64,000 bases of DNA from Rhytidiadelphus loreus (lineage: Eukaryota > Streptophyta > Bryopsida > Hypnales > Hylocomiaceae): contig OX344765.1 in NCBI GenBank assembly GCA_947034895.1, forward strand, positions 5,709,001 through 5,773,000, written 5' to 3'. The notes under the pieces are model-generated. The model was not told the origin of the DNA. It did no database searches and worked only from the letters and a program-made list of their open reading frames with translations. The position numbers and the translations under genes are program-made. Below, in pieces: positions 1 through 11,082 of this stretch. Each line of letters begins with the position of its first letter. Positions within the stretch are counted from its first letter, which is position 1.

Positions 1-933
1 TTTCAACGAAACGGATTTTCTGCTGCTGCCGCGCTCATGGCACTGTGAAGTCCGCAAGTCTCAACTGGATCGGATGACATTCTATTCTATGGGAGGGAAA
101 GGAAAGGAAAGGAAAAGAAAAAGAAAGGAAAGGAAAAATATCCCCCACGGCAGGCAGGCACTCCATGAAGCACGGCACGGCATGGCATTCCTTCCTTATT
201 AATAAGTGCTGCGGCAAAGGTTCAGTTTCCCCTTGGGGGCCGCAGTTTCGGTCTTTCGGGCATGCAGCAGCAGCCCTGCCTCCTTTACGTTACGCTGCCT
301 TTGCAGTGTGCGTTAAGGAACTTGGGGGATTGACACGTGGCAAAGCGGATACGCGGGGTCCCCCCATCCGCTGAGTTGGCAGTACTACCTTCATGAAGGG
401 CGCTGGTTTGTCATGAATGAAGGTGCACGATGTGCAGAATGTGGCCTTGGCTGCCCATAATGGCCTTCTTTTGTTTTTGGAAAGCTAAAGCTAATCCTAG
501 GCTGCCTATTTCCAGCACAGTTCGACTGCTGGCCACCCGGTCTTCCAGTTCAGTTCAGTTCCTGGCCCTTTTTTTCCCTCTAATAATAAGCTTGTTAGTT
601 TTTTATTAAAAAAAAATTGGGGTTGGGTCTGCCTTGGGTCCTTCCTGGCATATTTTTTTATCTTTTTTGTTTCCGCTGTGGGGGAGAGCCGAGACGGAAG
701 GGGAGTCATCATTCATGTTTCGTGTTGGGAGGCTCATAACTGCCTTGGGGGCCTTGGAATGGGGCCTAGCCTAGCCTAGCCTGGTCTAGCTTGGTCCCCC
801 TGGGAATTGCTAATTCCTGCCTCCCCCCTCGTGTGGATGTGGCTATCTTTGGGAGGGGAGGGTTAACAGCAGCCGCCTCACGCCAGCTGGGGCGGGGTCG
901 TCGGCTGCCAACGACGGAGGAAAGATGAGGCTA
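1..933. other. GC-richer non-coding stretch with simple repeats
   Basis: There is a GGAAA-type purine tract at about 95-137 and a short CCTAG repeat at about 765-785. The only open frames are short and low-complexity, and I see no gene. It may flank a gene outside the window. Confidence 0.4.
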
Positions 934-1221
934 CTACACTAATAATGGTATTTAGTGTTATGTTACTAATAGTGTTACCTAATTTTTACCAGACCCATTT
1001 AGAGTTTTACTTTCCACCTCTTGTGAGCTCATTTCTGATATGAAATTACCTTTAACACTAAATGAAGTCTTGTTAAAAATTTATATCCCAAAAAAATTCA
1101 AAAAGTTGTCAAATAGTGCCTATACTGACATTTAGTGTTAGTAACACTAGTGAAATTGTTGACATTTAGTGTTGTACTTCGTAATTAGTGTTGCCAACAC
1201 TATATACCATTATTAGTGTAG
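934..1221. mobile_element. MITE with TA-flanked CACTAATAATGGTAT ends
   Basis: The two ends form an inverted repeat of at least 18 bp (CTACACTAATAATGGTAT on each strand). If the element proper starts at CACTAATAATGG (937), both ends are flanked by TA, which fits a Stowaway/mariner-type MITE. Internal TTAGTGTT motifs recur in both orientations. No coding capacity. Confidence 0.72.
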
Positions 1222-1241
1222 TGGGCTTCAGTGGAGAAAGT

Positions 1242-1467
1242 GGATTGGGATGAACTGACCCCCGCGCTTGGCCTTGCGGACAAACCCTGGAATTATTTAT
1301 TTTTCGCACATGAATTTTTTGCAAAATTTTAACTCATGTTTGCGATCACAGACCCCAAATTAATGAAGAGAGGTCAATAGTATACCCTAGAATGGCCCAA
1401 AATAAGGGGCTTTTTTATACATGCACCCCTGGTAAGGCCAAGTAAGGGGGTCAATCCACCCCGATCC
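1242..1467. mobile_element. MITE of the GGGGTGAACTGACCC family, copy 1
   Basis: The ends form an imperfect inverted repeat of about 34 bp, with GGATTGGGATGAACTGACCC at the left and the reverse complement of GGATCGGGGTGGATTGACCC at the right. The interior is closely matched by the copy at 8828-9054, including a shared ACCCTGGAATTATTTATTTT stretch. I see no clear target duplication. Confidence 0.7.
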
Positions 1468-1476
1468 TCGCTCATG

Positions 1477-1895
1477 CCCCCAAGTCAGCCCAACGGGTGC
1501 AAGTAAAAGAAAGACCTATTTTGTGCCCTGAAAATGTATGCCCTACATCTCTCCTAGCTAATTTGGGGCCTATGATTGCAAATATGAATTTAGTTCATCC
1601 TAGCCGGTGAACTGATCCCCTCATTGCCCCATTTTACGCCTAGGAAAAACACTGTGGAATTTTTTATTTGCAATCAAACGATAAAATTTGCAAATTCTAA
1701 ATTCAGATTTGCAGTGAATAGCCCCTGATTAGCTAGGGGAGGTGTAGAGATTAGAAAAATCACAGCAAAAATTAGGGGGCTTTTTTTTTACAATAACCAC
1801 TAGACAGGGCAATGGCCCTCACGGCCCCTTCTTGGCCTTGTTTGGTTAGAGGGGGTCAGTTCACCCTAGTCCTCTCTCATCCTACTCAAGTTATC
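1477..1895. repeat. Composite or partial copies of the GGGGTGAACTGACCC MITE family
   Basis: This contains family blocks: ACGGGTGCAAGTAAAA at each end, GGTGAACTGATCCCCTC near 1605, and GGTCAGTTCACCCTAG near 1855 as the inverse end. The order suggests nested or tandem insertions. Similar blocks recur near 9740-9895 and 14890-15085. Confidence 0.55.
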
Positions 1896-1926
1896 TTACG
1901 GGTGCAAGTAAAAATTTATTCTGTGC

Positions 1927-2872
1927 TTAACCCTTAAATGTCCAAATAGTGTTTCTTGGCAACATAGTGATTTTAGGCAGCTCACTATAGACGGAATTTT
2001 TATTTATTTTTCTTTGAAAATTTCACACAATATGGGGACGCGGAGTAGCTTTAAGACCCAACAATTTTCATAGCTTTTTACTACATGGTTATTGCATGAT
2101 ATGTAATTTTTGGTGTTTGCCGGGCAGCCCGGGCAGAAAAAAAAACTTCTTTGAAAATCACTTTTTAAAAAAATAAAAAAATAAAATTGATTCTCTACGT
2201 TTTTATATATGCGGTAAGCTTGGAATCATTCCATTTTGATTAATGAGATGAAAGGTATGAGGGATTTTAGTTTGGGTTAGTATGTGGATAGTTATGGAAT
2301 CTCTACTCTAAATAAACTTTGAAGTCCTTTATTTAACTCAATTTTAAATATTTGGAAAAATAAATAAAAACATTAGGTGTAGATTGTTTATTACAACATT
2401 AAAACCATTGGAATTGGCATTTTTCCATTCTATAAATAAATTGTTAACAATTTAGTATTTTTAATCATTCTCTACTTCTTTCTACTTACTATTTTTTTCC
2501 TATATGTTGTACAATTCCAAATTATCTAAAAAAATTCAAGCATGTAGCCAACTTGATTTGAGGAATGAATCCAAAGAGTAACCACCATTTTGGACGTTTT
2601 TTCATACAAGTGTGACCTTGTGAAGTGCAATTGCCCGTATTTTCACAAGGCCAAAAAAAGAATTTTTGTCGCTTCAAATGTTAATATCTTGCAATCTACA
2701 TGGTGGAAAATTCTTTATTATTTTTCACATCTTCTCTAACTATTTTTCTACAAGATCCTACAGTTACATTTGTCTATAAATGTTTTTAATCTCAAATTTG
2801 GTGCTTGAATAATGCAAGGGCAGTTTTGAAGCATTTTTGGTGAAAACATAGTCTATGACATTTAGGGGTTAA
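1927..2872 (+). mobile_element. TTAA-flanked piggyBac-like element, copy 1
   Basis: This 946-bp repeat is bounded by TTAA on both sides, with inverted ends CCCTTAAATGTC / CCCCTAAATGTC. Its interior aligns, in opposite orientation, with the repeats at 18903-19844 and 46834-47792, for example ATCCTACAGTTACAT and GTTGTACAATTCCAAA blocks. There is no transposase-like frame, so it is non-autonomous. Confidence 0.75.
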
Positions 2873-5698
2873 TTATCTTATCTTCTACATCTTCTACATC
2901 TGATCTACTAGTTGGGGGTCTTTGATTGCATATATGAATTCAAAATTTAAAATTTTTATCATGTGTGGCAAATAAAAAATTTCAGCTTTTTCCTTCTAGG
3001 AACAAGTGAGGAGGAGGTTCACCGCAGCTTGGAAATTAGCCTTCTCTTGGTCAAGGTAGAAGGAGCCATAGAGGTTTTCAAGGGCTCACCAGTTGCATCC
3101 TCTCTTTATATCAAAATTTCCCGGTTCATTTCCTCGAGTATCATATTCTCACTGGGTACTTTCCTTGAACTTTAAATTTGCAAAGGCTACCATATTTCTT
3201 TTTTAGAAAATTGTCAATTTGAAAGAAAACTCCAAATTTCATTACACCAAGCAAGCATGGATAACGGAATAGGGGCTAGTCACCACGACCAATCCTAAAG
3301 CATTACCCACACCTTCCATGTCCAAGCGCTCTAAATACCTCAATAACCAATCCTAAAGCAATATTGGTCTTATTCAAGAACATATCCAATTCTAGCATCT
3401 TGGGTATTAGCCTTGGATTTTGAAATGGCAAGTGGCTAAAATCAAACAATTTCATGAAAGTAGCAGCTACATATCTACCCTTTTTTTTGCACACCAATTG
3501 GTTGTTGGTCCTAACAATTTTTTGTCCAATTCTAAATCCTCCATTTTTCATACTCCAACCAATTATTTTCCCAAAGGCACCAACTAACAATGAACTAACC
3601 AATAGTTCTTTAAAAACATATCAAAGAAAAATGCGGAAAATTTTGGTTTTGTAGTTGGTAAAAATATTCCATATGAGTACAAATATATAGCATTTTCAAT
3701 CTCTAAAGGACCAAGGGTGTTTTTTTAAAAGAAATTGTAAAAAAATGTCATTTTTAGTACATTGCCCCCAATTGAAATTAAAAACTTTTTTGAACTTCAA
3801 TCATATAAAACTGGAAACATTAGAGGAGATTTGGGAGGTCGAAAGGGCCGTTTCAACCTTGTTCCCGATGTTGTTCCCCCGATAGTCTGGGATCGTCCGT
3901 TGCCAAATTTTTTTATTTTTGAAATTTTGAAATTTTATTTTTTGAAAATTTGAAAATGAAACAATAAGTTTAATTTTTTTTTAAATTGACATGGCAATCA
4001 CCTTGCCACATCAAGCAACAGCTACAATCTGTTGTGAGGCTATTCCTAGCCCTAGGGGAACTCACAGCCCTCTAGAGGAATTGAATCCCCTCTAATGATT
4101 TTTAGCTCATTTGAACACTAGGATTGAAACATTATAACATTTGAAACAAGAAAAAAAAAGCTCTCTTTTCATTCTTACAAAACATGGGCAATAGACTTTG
4201 AGCCCTCTTGGAGTAAATTTTTTGCTCTTGTTGAATTTGAATCTCTCCAACATTGAATTCAATAGTAAAACCTCTCGTAATGCAAATTCCCTACTTGCAT
4301 AGCTAATCTTAGTTTTTTATTTGCATACTCCTTATGTGCATAAAGTCTATTGTACAAACCATCAATGGAGTTGATTATGTCAAACATCACTCACTTTCTT
4401 AAATGAGCAACCAATCAAACACAATTACTATACAACATGAGCATGTTTAAATAATTGGCCTTTGGTACTTGAGCTTCTCTATGTGCATATAGCTAATACT
4501 TGCTTTCCACTATTCCCATGCAGTAAGGGAAGTTTGGTTGTAATCCTTATTAGATGCACTTGTGAAAAATTTCAAAAGCAAATAATTATGGAGTCTAGCT
4601 CACTCCAAATCACCCTGCAATGCAAGGAAGTTAAGTAAAGTAGCAGTACACTAGTCATTTTTTTATGGTTTCTTGTGCAATGAGAAATGTTTTAATTTGA
4701 AATTCCAATAGTGAAAAGTTAGAGACAAACTTTTGTAATATGTATAAAATTTTTCAAAAACTTTGACTTCACAAATAGCAAGATAATAGGGCTCGAAGTT
4801 AGAAGATTTTTTTTTTTTCAAAAATAGTCATGACTTAGGAAAAAAAATTGTCTCCTCGTATAATGTTATTTGAGAACTAAAATTTGTTTATTCTAGACAA
4901 TTTATGCCATATGTTACTAGTTACATACATACCAAAATTCCAAAGTCAACGAGGTAGGTTTAGCAAAAGATATCCAAAAGATGCCTAATTTGCCTAAATT
5001 GCCCAATTTTTTCTTGACAACATAACTTTTGGGCATCCAATCAAACAAAATTTAATTCACGTGAAAAGGTGAATGTATCCATAATATTTCAAAATTTGGA
5101 ATCATTCACTAAAAATTGACTTTATATTATCCTAAACAAGTTTCAAGTATCTATTGAATGGATACTTAGTCCTAACAAGGGTAAATCAATTAGTATAGAT
5201 CATACTAAATACAATTTTTAGTGTAGTGTTTGTTGCACTAATTTATCAAAGTCACATTCATTTCAATTAGTGTAAGGTAAAATATTTATGTATTTTAATG
5301 AGCACGATTGAAATAACACTATAATGTTGTATCGCTTTCACCCAAAATAAGATTTTTGTTGACACTAATCTTATTCGTTTATTAATTGGACAAATATGTA
5401 TATTGGTTTTCATTTTTTTTCATTTCATTTTTTATTTTTGTGAACTTGTTTTCTTCATTGGATTGAGATTCTATTTTACATAACCAAGATATTTAGATTA
5501 TTGGCTCTAGATAGAAGGGCCTAATTGTTTTGCATCCACAAAAGTTACATGTGAAGAAGTCTACATAGGACCTTAGTACTCAAAAAGAATGTTGAAAAAG
5601 ATAGAACCTCTCATAGGGTTATTACTTGTTTAATGAAACATCATTGTTGGTTGTAGATTGAAGAAGTAGATCCATGAAAGACTTGCATTAATATAAAA
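2873..5698. other. AT-rich repeat relics, no gene seen
   Basis: A fragment of the GGGGTGAACTGACCC MITE interior lies at about 2890-3005. A short direct repeat, CCAATCCTAAAGCA, occurs near 3290 and 3346. The stretch 4780-5180 aligns with 23400-23830 as a dispersed repeat. Near 5200-5390 there is an ACACTAATTTATCAAAGTCA-type repeat like those near 33340 and 44770. Open frames are short and unrecognised. Confidence 0.45.
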
Positions 5699-5707
5699 TA
5701 CATCTTT

Positions 5708-6021
5708 TTTTGCTTTTTTGAACAAATGGGAACCCCACTGCATTAATAATAGAAACAGGTACAATGCGGCCAAGCTAGCAGGCTAGAGCATGAAGAGATA
5801 ACAAGCATGAGGAAAGAAACAAAGAAGGAAAGCTAATTGAATTAGCAGAGGGGAGAGACATCTCTGTTCCAAACAATATGCGGCCTTTGTGGGAAGTAAA
5901 GATTGGGAAAAAAATCCAAAATTTATCGAAGTTGGCCCAAATAGTAGCGGAGTTATGGAGGTGCAACTTAGCTGAATGATTGGCCTTAATCTGAGTTGCA
6001 CGTCCTGAGTCCAAAATAAAC
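5708..6021 (-). mobile_element. Poly(A) retroelement 3' end, probably a truncated LINE
   Basis: On the minus strand the segment ends TTAATGCAGTGGGGTTCC followed by an A-rich tail, the usual form of plant L1-type 3' ends. It is flanked by the direct repeat TACATCTTT (5699-5707 and 6022-6030), as expected for a target-site duplication. An open frame of 79 codons inside is not recognisably reverse transcriptase or RNase H. Confidence 0.6.
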
Positions 6022-6198
6022 TACATCTTTGAAAGTACAATGGCTTTCAAGTAGCTTGGCACTACTTCAACAACGAGTCCACATTACACAAATAGAGTTT
6101 TTCATAGTGTATACAATTGTTTATCTTGAGTAGAAAGGGGGGTCCCCATTGAATAGTGCCAAAGCATGAGGTGCCCAAAGCCTATATCGGCACTAGCT

Positions 6199-7124
6199 TT
6201 AACCCCTAAAGTCCCATTGTCCCCTCGGGGGACAATTTGGAATTCAGGTAGGTTCCTATGGGCTGAAATTTTTCCCTAATTTTTTGAAACTTTTTTTGAA
6301 GATAGAAAATCTGATAAGCTTTGTGGGAATATAATTTTTATTTCAATCGGTGCCCGGAAGCAAAAGTTATACCACAAAAAGCCTAGAATTGAACTTGGTG
6401 GGCAACACAAAAAATATTGCAAAAATTCAAAATAAATAAATTTTTTTTTCTCAAAGATTATATTTTTGTCTACATCTGAAGCTTTGATTCATTCCATTTT
6501 GATTAGTGATGTGAAAGTTATGAACGGTCTTATTTTTCGGGCAATCTAAGCATCTTTTTGAAAAAATAACTTATAGGATTCATTTCAGAATGCAATTTTC
6601 AAATTTTTTCAATTTTTTTTTTTGAGAAGGTTAAGTTTGCTTGCTAGAACAATCTCACTATTGGGATTATTGTATTTCGATCCCATCTAAGAGCTATTAA
6701 CAAATTAGTTTTTCTTTCAATCTTGGACCTACTTCTACTTGACAATTTTTTGAAGTATGAAAATCAAGTTTGAATTTTTTGAATTTTTTTTCCTAAACTC
6801 CCAACTCAATTCTTCAACACAATAAATTTTAAATTCAAATTCAATAGTACACATTTTTTCCACAAATAGCAATCAAAGTCATCTAAAATTGCAATCTAGT
6901 GTTCAAAAAAACTTGTTTTTTCAACTTTGAATGCTCATAACTCTCAATCTGTATGGTCAAACTTCATGAAATTTTTAACACATGATCTCAAACAAGTAAA
7001 GTTGAAGATCCTACGATTCTGTTCCAAAAAAAGTTTTATTTTTATTTTTTATGGACAAACGCAGTAGAAATGACAGTTTAGAGTGGTTTTGATAGAAAAA
7101 TGGCCTTGGGACTTTAGGGGTTAA
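6199..7124 (+). mobile_element. TTAA-flanked piggyBac-like element, copy 2 (CCCCTAAAGTCCCA type)
   Basis: This 926-bp element has TTAA at both borders and perfect 14-bp inverted ends CCCCTAAAGTCCCA. Parts of the interior recur in reverse at 10220-11082 and 60408-60990 and in the same direction at 14155-14640. No transposase is seen. Confidence 0.77.
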
Positions 7125-8827
7125 TTGTAGCAATGTGATCCGTGGGCACCGCTCTTTGATACTATCCATTGGGGCCCAAAGGATTTCTTCCGATTCCATT
7201 CACTCCGAAATGGAGAATATTGAGCAACCCTTTTCTTTTCGTTTTTTCTTTCTCTTTTTCTTTTTCACAAGTAAAGTAAACATCCTGGCCCTGTGTTTCC
7301 AGATCATCTTTTTCTTTTTCTTTTTCAACAAAGATGTGATCAGGTGGGCTATAACTTAAAAAATCAATCATCATCCAGGGTGTGAAATCAATCATCAATG
7401 GGGTCCCAACTCCCAACAATGAAAAATCCAAATTGCTTAAGTCATTTCCAAAAAAAGTGTGTAAACTGGTGGACAGAAAGGCAATTCCGTCCGTCCGTCC
7501 GTCGAACTGACGGAAGGAGCGACGGACGGAAATCCGTAAAGTCGGAAATAATTCTGAATAATTGAAAAGTGTGCCTGGGGAACGTGCGAACAAGCGAACA
7601 AGCGAACATGCAGCGAGAGAGGAGGCGGAGGAAGGGGCGCCCGGCCCCGTGCAACTGAGATCCGCCCGGAGCAATCATCCCGGGCCATTATACTATTCTG
7701 TCTGTTTCATTTGAAATCAGAGGGGCCCCTCCCTCCAACTATTTTAGAGATCTTCATTTGCTGCCCCAACTGCCCACGGGCATCAAAAAAATAATATATT
7801 TTTAGATTTTTCGTTCAGGGGGAACTGTAGACTTCATCCGGTATCTTTTACCTGCTAATAAATCCCCCTTGAAATGCCGGAATTTATTATTTACCATGAA
7901 TGATCAATTTTTTTTAAAAGTCTATGAATCTCTATTTTAAATCACATAAAGTAGACTATCCTCTTTGTTGTGTGTGTTACAAACACGCCTTTTATAAGTT
8001 TTTTGCAATGGAGTAATAATTCACCACTAAATATTTGTACTAACTAACTGTACTGTAGTGTTGATTATTTGAGTTGAAGAGTCATTACACAGCATCATTT
8101 ATTACCTCTACTACAAAAAAAAAATATCCATCCATCCCTTAGAAAAAGTTATAATCACATATAAGTTTATTTTATAACACGGACTAATAGACCGAATCAA
8201 TACTACCGTCTAGTACCTTGAATTAAACCATCAGTTATTCCCAATGAGTTAGCCAGGCGGGTTTTAGGTTAGGTTTAGGGTTGGGGAAACTAACTCCACA
8301 AGTCCGTCATGATGAGGTGGACTCCTAGCCAGCCGTGGGCCCACATCAGTTGTGCCCCAGAAAAAGAAACAGGAAAAGAAAAAGAAACGAGGAAAACCTG
8401 TTCGCAGTCCGTCCGTCCGTTACGCAGTCAAACGCATAAATGACTGCACAGTAGTGACGCTGTTCACACCCACGGTGATTCCGGGAAGAATTTCTTATCA
8501 GAACTTTTCCGGCTCTTCTCAGACGGCCGCTTCAGTTGGGACTCCGTCATCAACACTCCGTCATAGCGCGTTTATTACACATTGCTCACTAGGCCAACCG
8601 ACCTCCTCGTTAGTTATAAGGTAGGAGGTTCTAAAAGTGCTTAGGCTCTAAAATGGCCCAAACCAAGTTCACTTGAGTGTCACTCTTCTCCAATGTGGCT
8701 ATTAGGATTTCGACTTCACAGCCGGTCAGAAAAGGTCTAATTTTAGTGTTGGTTTTTTTCGTTGTCACTTTTGCTTGCTTGGCCTCCATCTGTCATTTTG
8801 TTCAGTCCTTGTCCCTGCCGTCCCCAC
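7125..8827. other. Mixed low-complexity region with CCGT-type microsatellites
   Basis: Two CTTTTT-rich tracts lie at about 7230-7270 and 7308-7326. A GC-richer island at about 7440-7690 has a GTCC/CCGT repeat at 7486-7504; another CCGT run is at about 8406-8421. The longest open frame (7162-7674, minus, 170 codons) is low-complexity and unrecognised. I call no gene. Confidence 0.4.
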
Positions 8828-9054
8828 GGCCGGGGTGAGCTGACCCCCTCGCTCGGCCCTGCAAGCAAACCCTGGAATTATTTATTTTTCGCACATGAAT
8901 TTTTTTGTAAATTTTTAATTCATTTTTGCGATCAAAGACCCCAAATTAGTTCAGGAAGGTCAAGAGTATACCCTAGAACGGCCCAAAATAGGGGGCTTTT
9001 TTCTTACATGCACCCCTGATAAGGTCGAGTGAGGGGATCAATCCATCCTGATCC
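8828..9054. mobile_element. MITE of the GGGGTGAACTGACCC family, copy 2
   Basis: It starts GGCCGGGGTGAGCTGACCCC and ends in the degenerate inverse GGGGATCAATCCATCCTGAT. It is collinear with 1242-1467 over essentially its whole length, sharing ACCCTGGAATTATTTATTTT and GCATGTAAGAAA-type blocks. Confidence 0.7.
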
Positions 9055-9058
9055 ATTC

Positions 9059-9137
9059 GCACCAGGCCACCTATCATTGGTGGTCTTGTTCCTTTTTTTC
9101 TAGCAATGAAATTTTGTTTCATTTGTGTCAAAAAAAA
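9059..9137 (+). mobile_element. Poly(A) retroelement tail, same family as 13606-13702
   Basis: The stretch reads CCAGGCCACC..., then GCAATGAAATTTTGTTTC, CATTTGTGTC and an A-run at the end. It matches the reverse complements of 13606-13702 and 54417-54513. Target duplications are not clear. Confidence 0.55.
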
Positions 9138-9237
9138 ATGGCCCACCTCCTTAAATGTACACTACTTGTACATGTTGCTTTTTCATAGCCTTCAACAATG
9201 TACAAAAAATGTACATTTTAGGAGGTGAGCCATTTTA
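9138..9237. repeat. 100-bp inverted repeat, CACCTCCTAAAATGTACA type
   Basis: The arms read TGGCCCACCTCCTTAAATGT at the left and the reverse complement of TGGCTCACCTCCTAAAATGT at the right, each followed by more GTACA motifs. It looks like a miniature foldback. Related ends occur near 18749-18836 and 63440-63510. Confidence 0.6.
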
Positions 9238-9507
9238 GAGCCCTATGTCGTTTCAACTTCAAAAGTTTAACACTAATTCCACAAAGCTCCAAAAAATATG
9301 AAACAACAACTTGGGTTATATGTCAATTCCACTTGTCTTTCAAGGAAATTTTATTGAAAAATATTTCAAGATGATCGACCTCCCCAAAATTCAGTTCCAA
9401 CCCTTAGATGGTCCATTCATGAACCCTCCTACCTTAGTCCTCTCTAAGTCCCCTTTTTTTTCCGCACGACGCATGTTAAAAAAAAATACCACTTATTTTT
9501 TACTTGA
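9238..9507. repeat. Dispersed repeat shared with 63510-63690
   Basis: This block (TTTCAACTTCAA..., AAAAATATGAAA..., GTCAATTCCA...) aligns with 63510-63690, including its position next to a TTAA element on the right. The 66-codon frame inside is not recognised. Confidence 0.5.
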
Positions 9508-9736
9508 TTAACCCTTAAATGATGGACCGGTAACCATTGAAATCATACATTTTAGTATTGTGTGAGTCATTGATTTAAAAAAATCTAAAACTATTAATTG
9601 GAAGTCAAACTACTGTAGAAGACTTCTCCTTCAGACACAAAATTTGGAGGATGCATAGTTGCACTTTTGTCCCACGTAGAAAGGTTATTCGTCATTCATC
9701 GACCAGAAAATGGGCGCATCATTGTTTATGGGTTAA
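9508..9736 (+). mobile_element. Short TTAA-flanked element
   Basis: This 229-bp unit is bounded by TTAA with ends CCCTTAAATGATG and, inverted, CCCATAAACAATGATG. It is probably an internally deleted derivative of the TTAA/CCC family. Too short to code. Confidence 0.55.
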
Positions 9737-9900
9737 TCATGCCTAGCTAATTGGGGGCCTCTAATTGCTTATATGAATTCAAAATTTTCAAATTTTCAAA
9801 TTTGTGACAAATAAAAAATATTTTTTGTATTTTCCTTGGAGACAAAATCAAGGTCAAGTGAGGGGCTCAATTCCCCCTAGCCCATTCACAAGTGAGTCAA
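9737..9900. repeat. Partial copy of the GGGGTGAACTGACCC MITE family
   Basis: It contains the interior blocks CTAGCTAATTGGGGGCCT and TGACAAATAAAAAAT and an end GAGGGGCTCAATTCCCCCT. It matches 1560-1590, 2905-2990 and 14990-15090. Confidence 0.5.
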
Positions 9901-10219
9901 GTCACTTGACCAACAAATATTTTTTCAAATTTTTCATTTACACACACTCATGAGTCAAGCTACTCTATAGAAGTCTTTTAAAACTCTATTTTGACATGTG
10001 GCATGACTATGTGAAGTGGAAATCTCCTATGCAATACATAACATTGTTATCTAATGCTAGGGGGCCTTTTTATTCCTTCAAAAAGCGGGAGCCCCTAGCA
10101 TTGCAATTTCCCAACTAGCCAATGACTCTCTACAACTTTCCAATTAGTCAATGATACTACCATTGCAACTTCCTAGTCAACCAATGACTCTTTTGTAGAT
10201 GAACTTCTATAGTTTGAAG

Positions 10220-11082
10220 ACTTTTTTCATCAAATTCTACTAAAAAATGTCATTTCTATTGCAGAGTGCAAATTTTTTAGAAATTATATTTTCTATATAT
10301 CTGTTTGTAGGATCTTGCACTGGATTGGTAAAAGAATGTATAGAAAAGATTTCAAGAAATTTGATTGTGTAGATTACAAGATATTAAAAAAAAATCATTT
10401 TTTTTGCACCTTGCTTGCCTAGATTTTTAAGGCTTTGAATCTTCTTAGCTTAAAATTTTTACACAACATATGTTGAATTTTAAAGAATTATGTTCAAAAA
10501 TTGAATTGAAAATCTATATTTTTTTAAAGAAACACACACTTCATTTTCATTCTTTAAAACATTGTTAAGTAGAAATAGGTTTGAGATTGAACCAAAAACT
10601 AAATCATTAATAGTTGTAAGATGGAATTGAAACACAACAATCTCCTCAATCATATTGTTCTAGCAAGATAACTAAACCTTGTTAAACAACTTTTTGATAA
10701 ATTGTGAAAATTGCATTCTAAAATGAATCATATAAGTTATTTTTTCAAGAAAGTATGCACTCAAATTGTCAAAAAACAATATTATCCATACTTTTTGAGC
10801 ACTAGTCTAAATAGAATGAATCAAATCTTTCCATGTAAATAAGAGTATTTTAACTTTTTTGCGATTTTTGTGATTTTGCCCAGGGACCCCCATTTTGGGC
10901 ATAGGGTGGCAAAACTTTTGCTTTCAAACACTAATTGAAATGAAAATTAAATTCCAAGAAAGTTGATGTGTTTTCCTATCTTCAAAAAAAGTTTTAAGAA
11001 TTCACGATGAAAATTTAGACTATAGGAGTCTAACCAAAATCTTTTTTATTCTCTAAAAGGACAATGGAACCTTAGGGGTTAA
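10220..11082 (-). mobile_element. Degraded TTAA-type element, reverse copy
   Basis: The right border is intact: ACCTTAGGGG followed by TTAA at 11079-11082. The left end is eroded and its position approximate. The interior aligns in reverse with 6199-7124, including the block around 10880-10980 that matches 60780-60880 (CCCATTTTG..., AATTGAAATGAAAATT). No coding capacity. Confidence 0.55.

Noticed and set aside
5775..6040. Two overlapping minus-strand frames as an RNase H or reverse-transcriptase C-terminus
   Set aside because: No catalytic motif is visible. I keep only the retroelement 3'-end call, based on tail form and target duplication.
7162..7674. 170-codon minus-strand open frame
   Set aside because: It runs through CTTTTT and CCGT simple repeats, overlaps other frames on the same strand, and has no recognisable domain.
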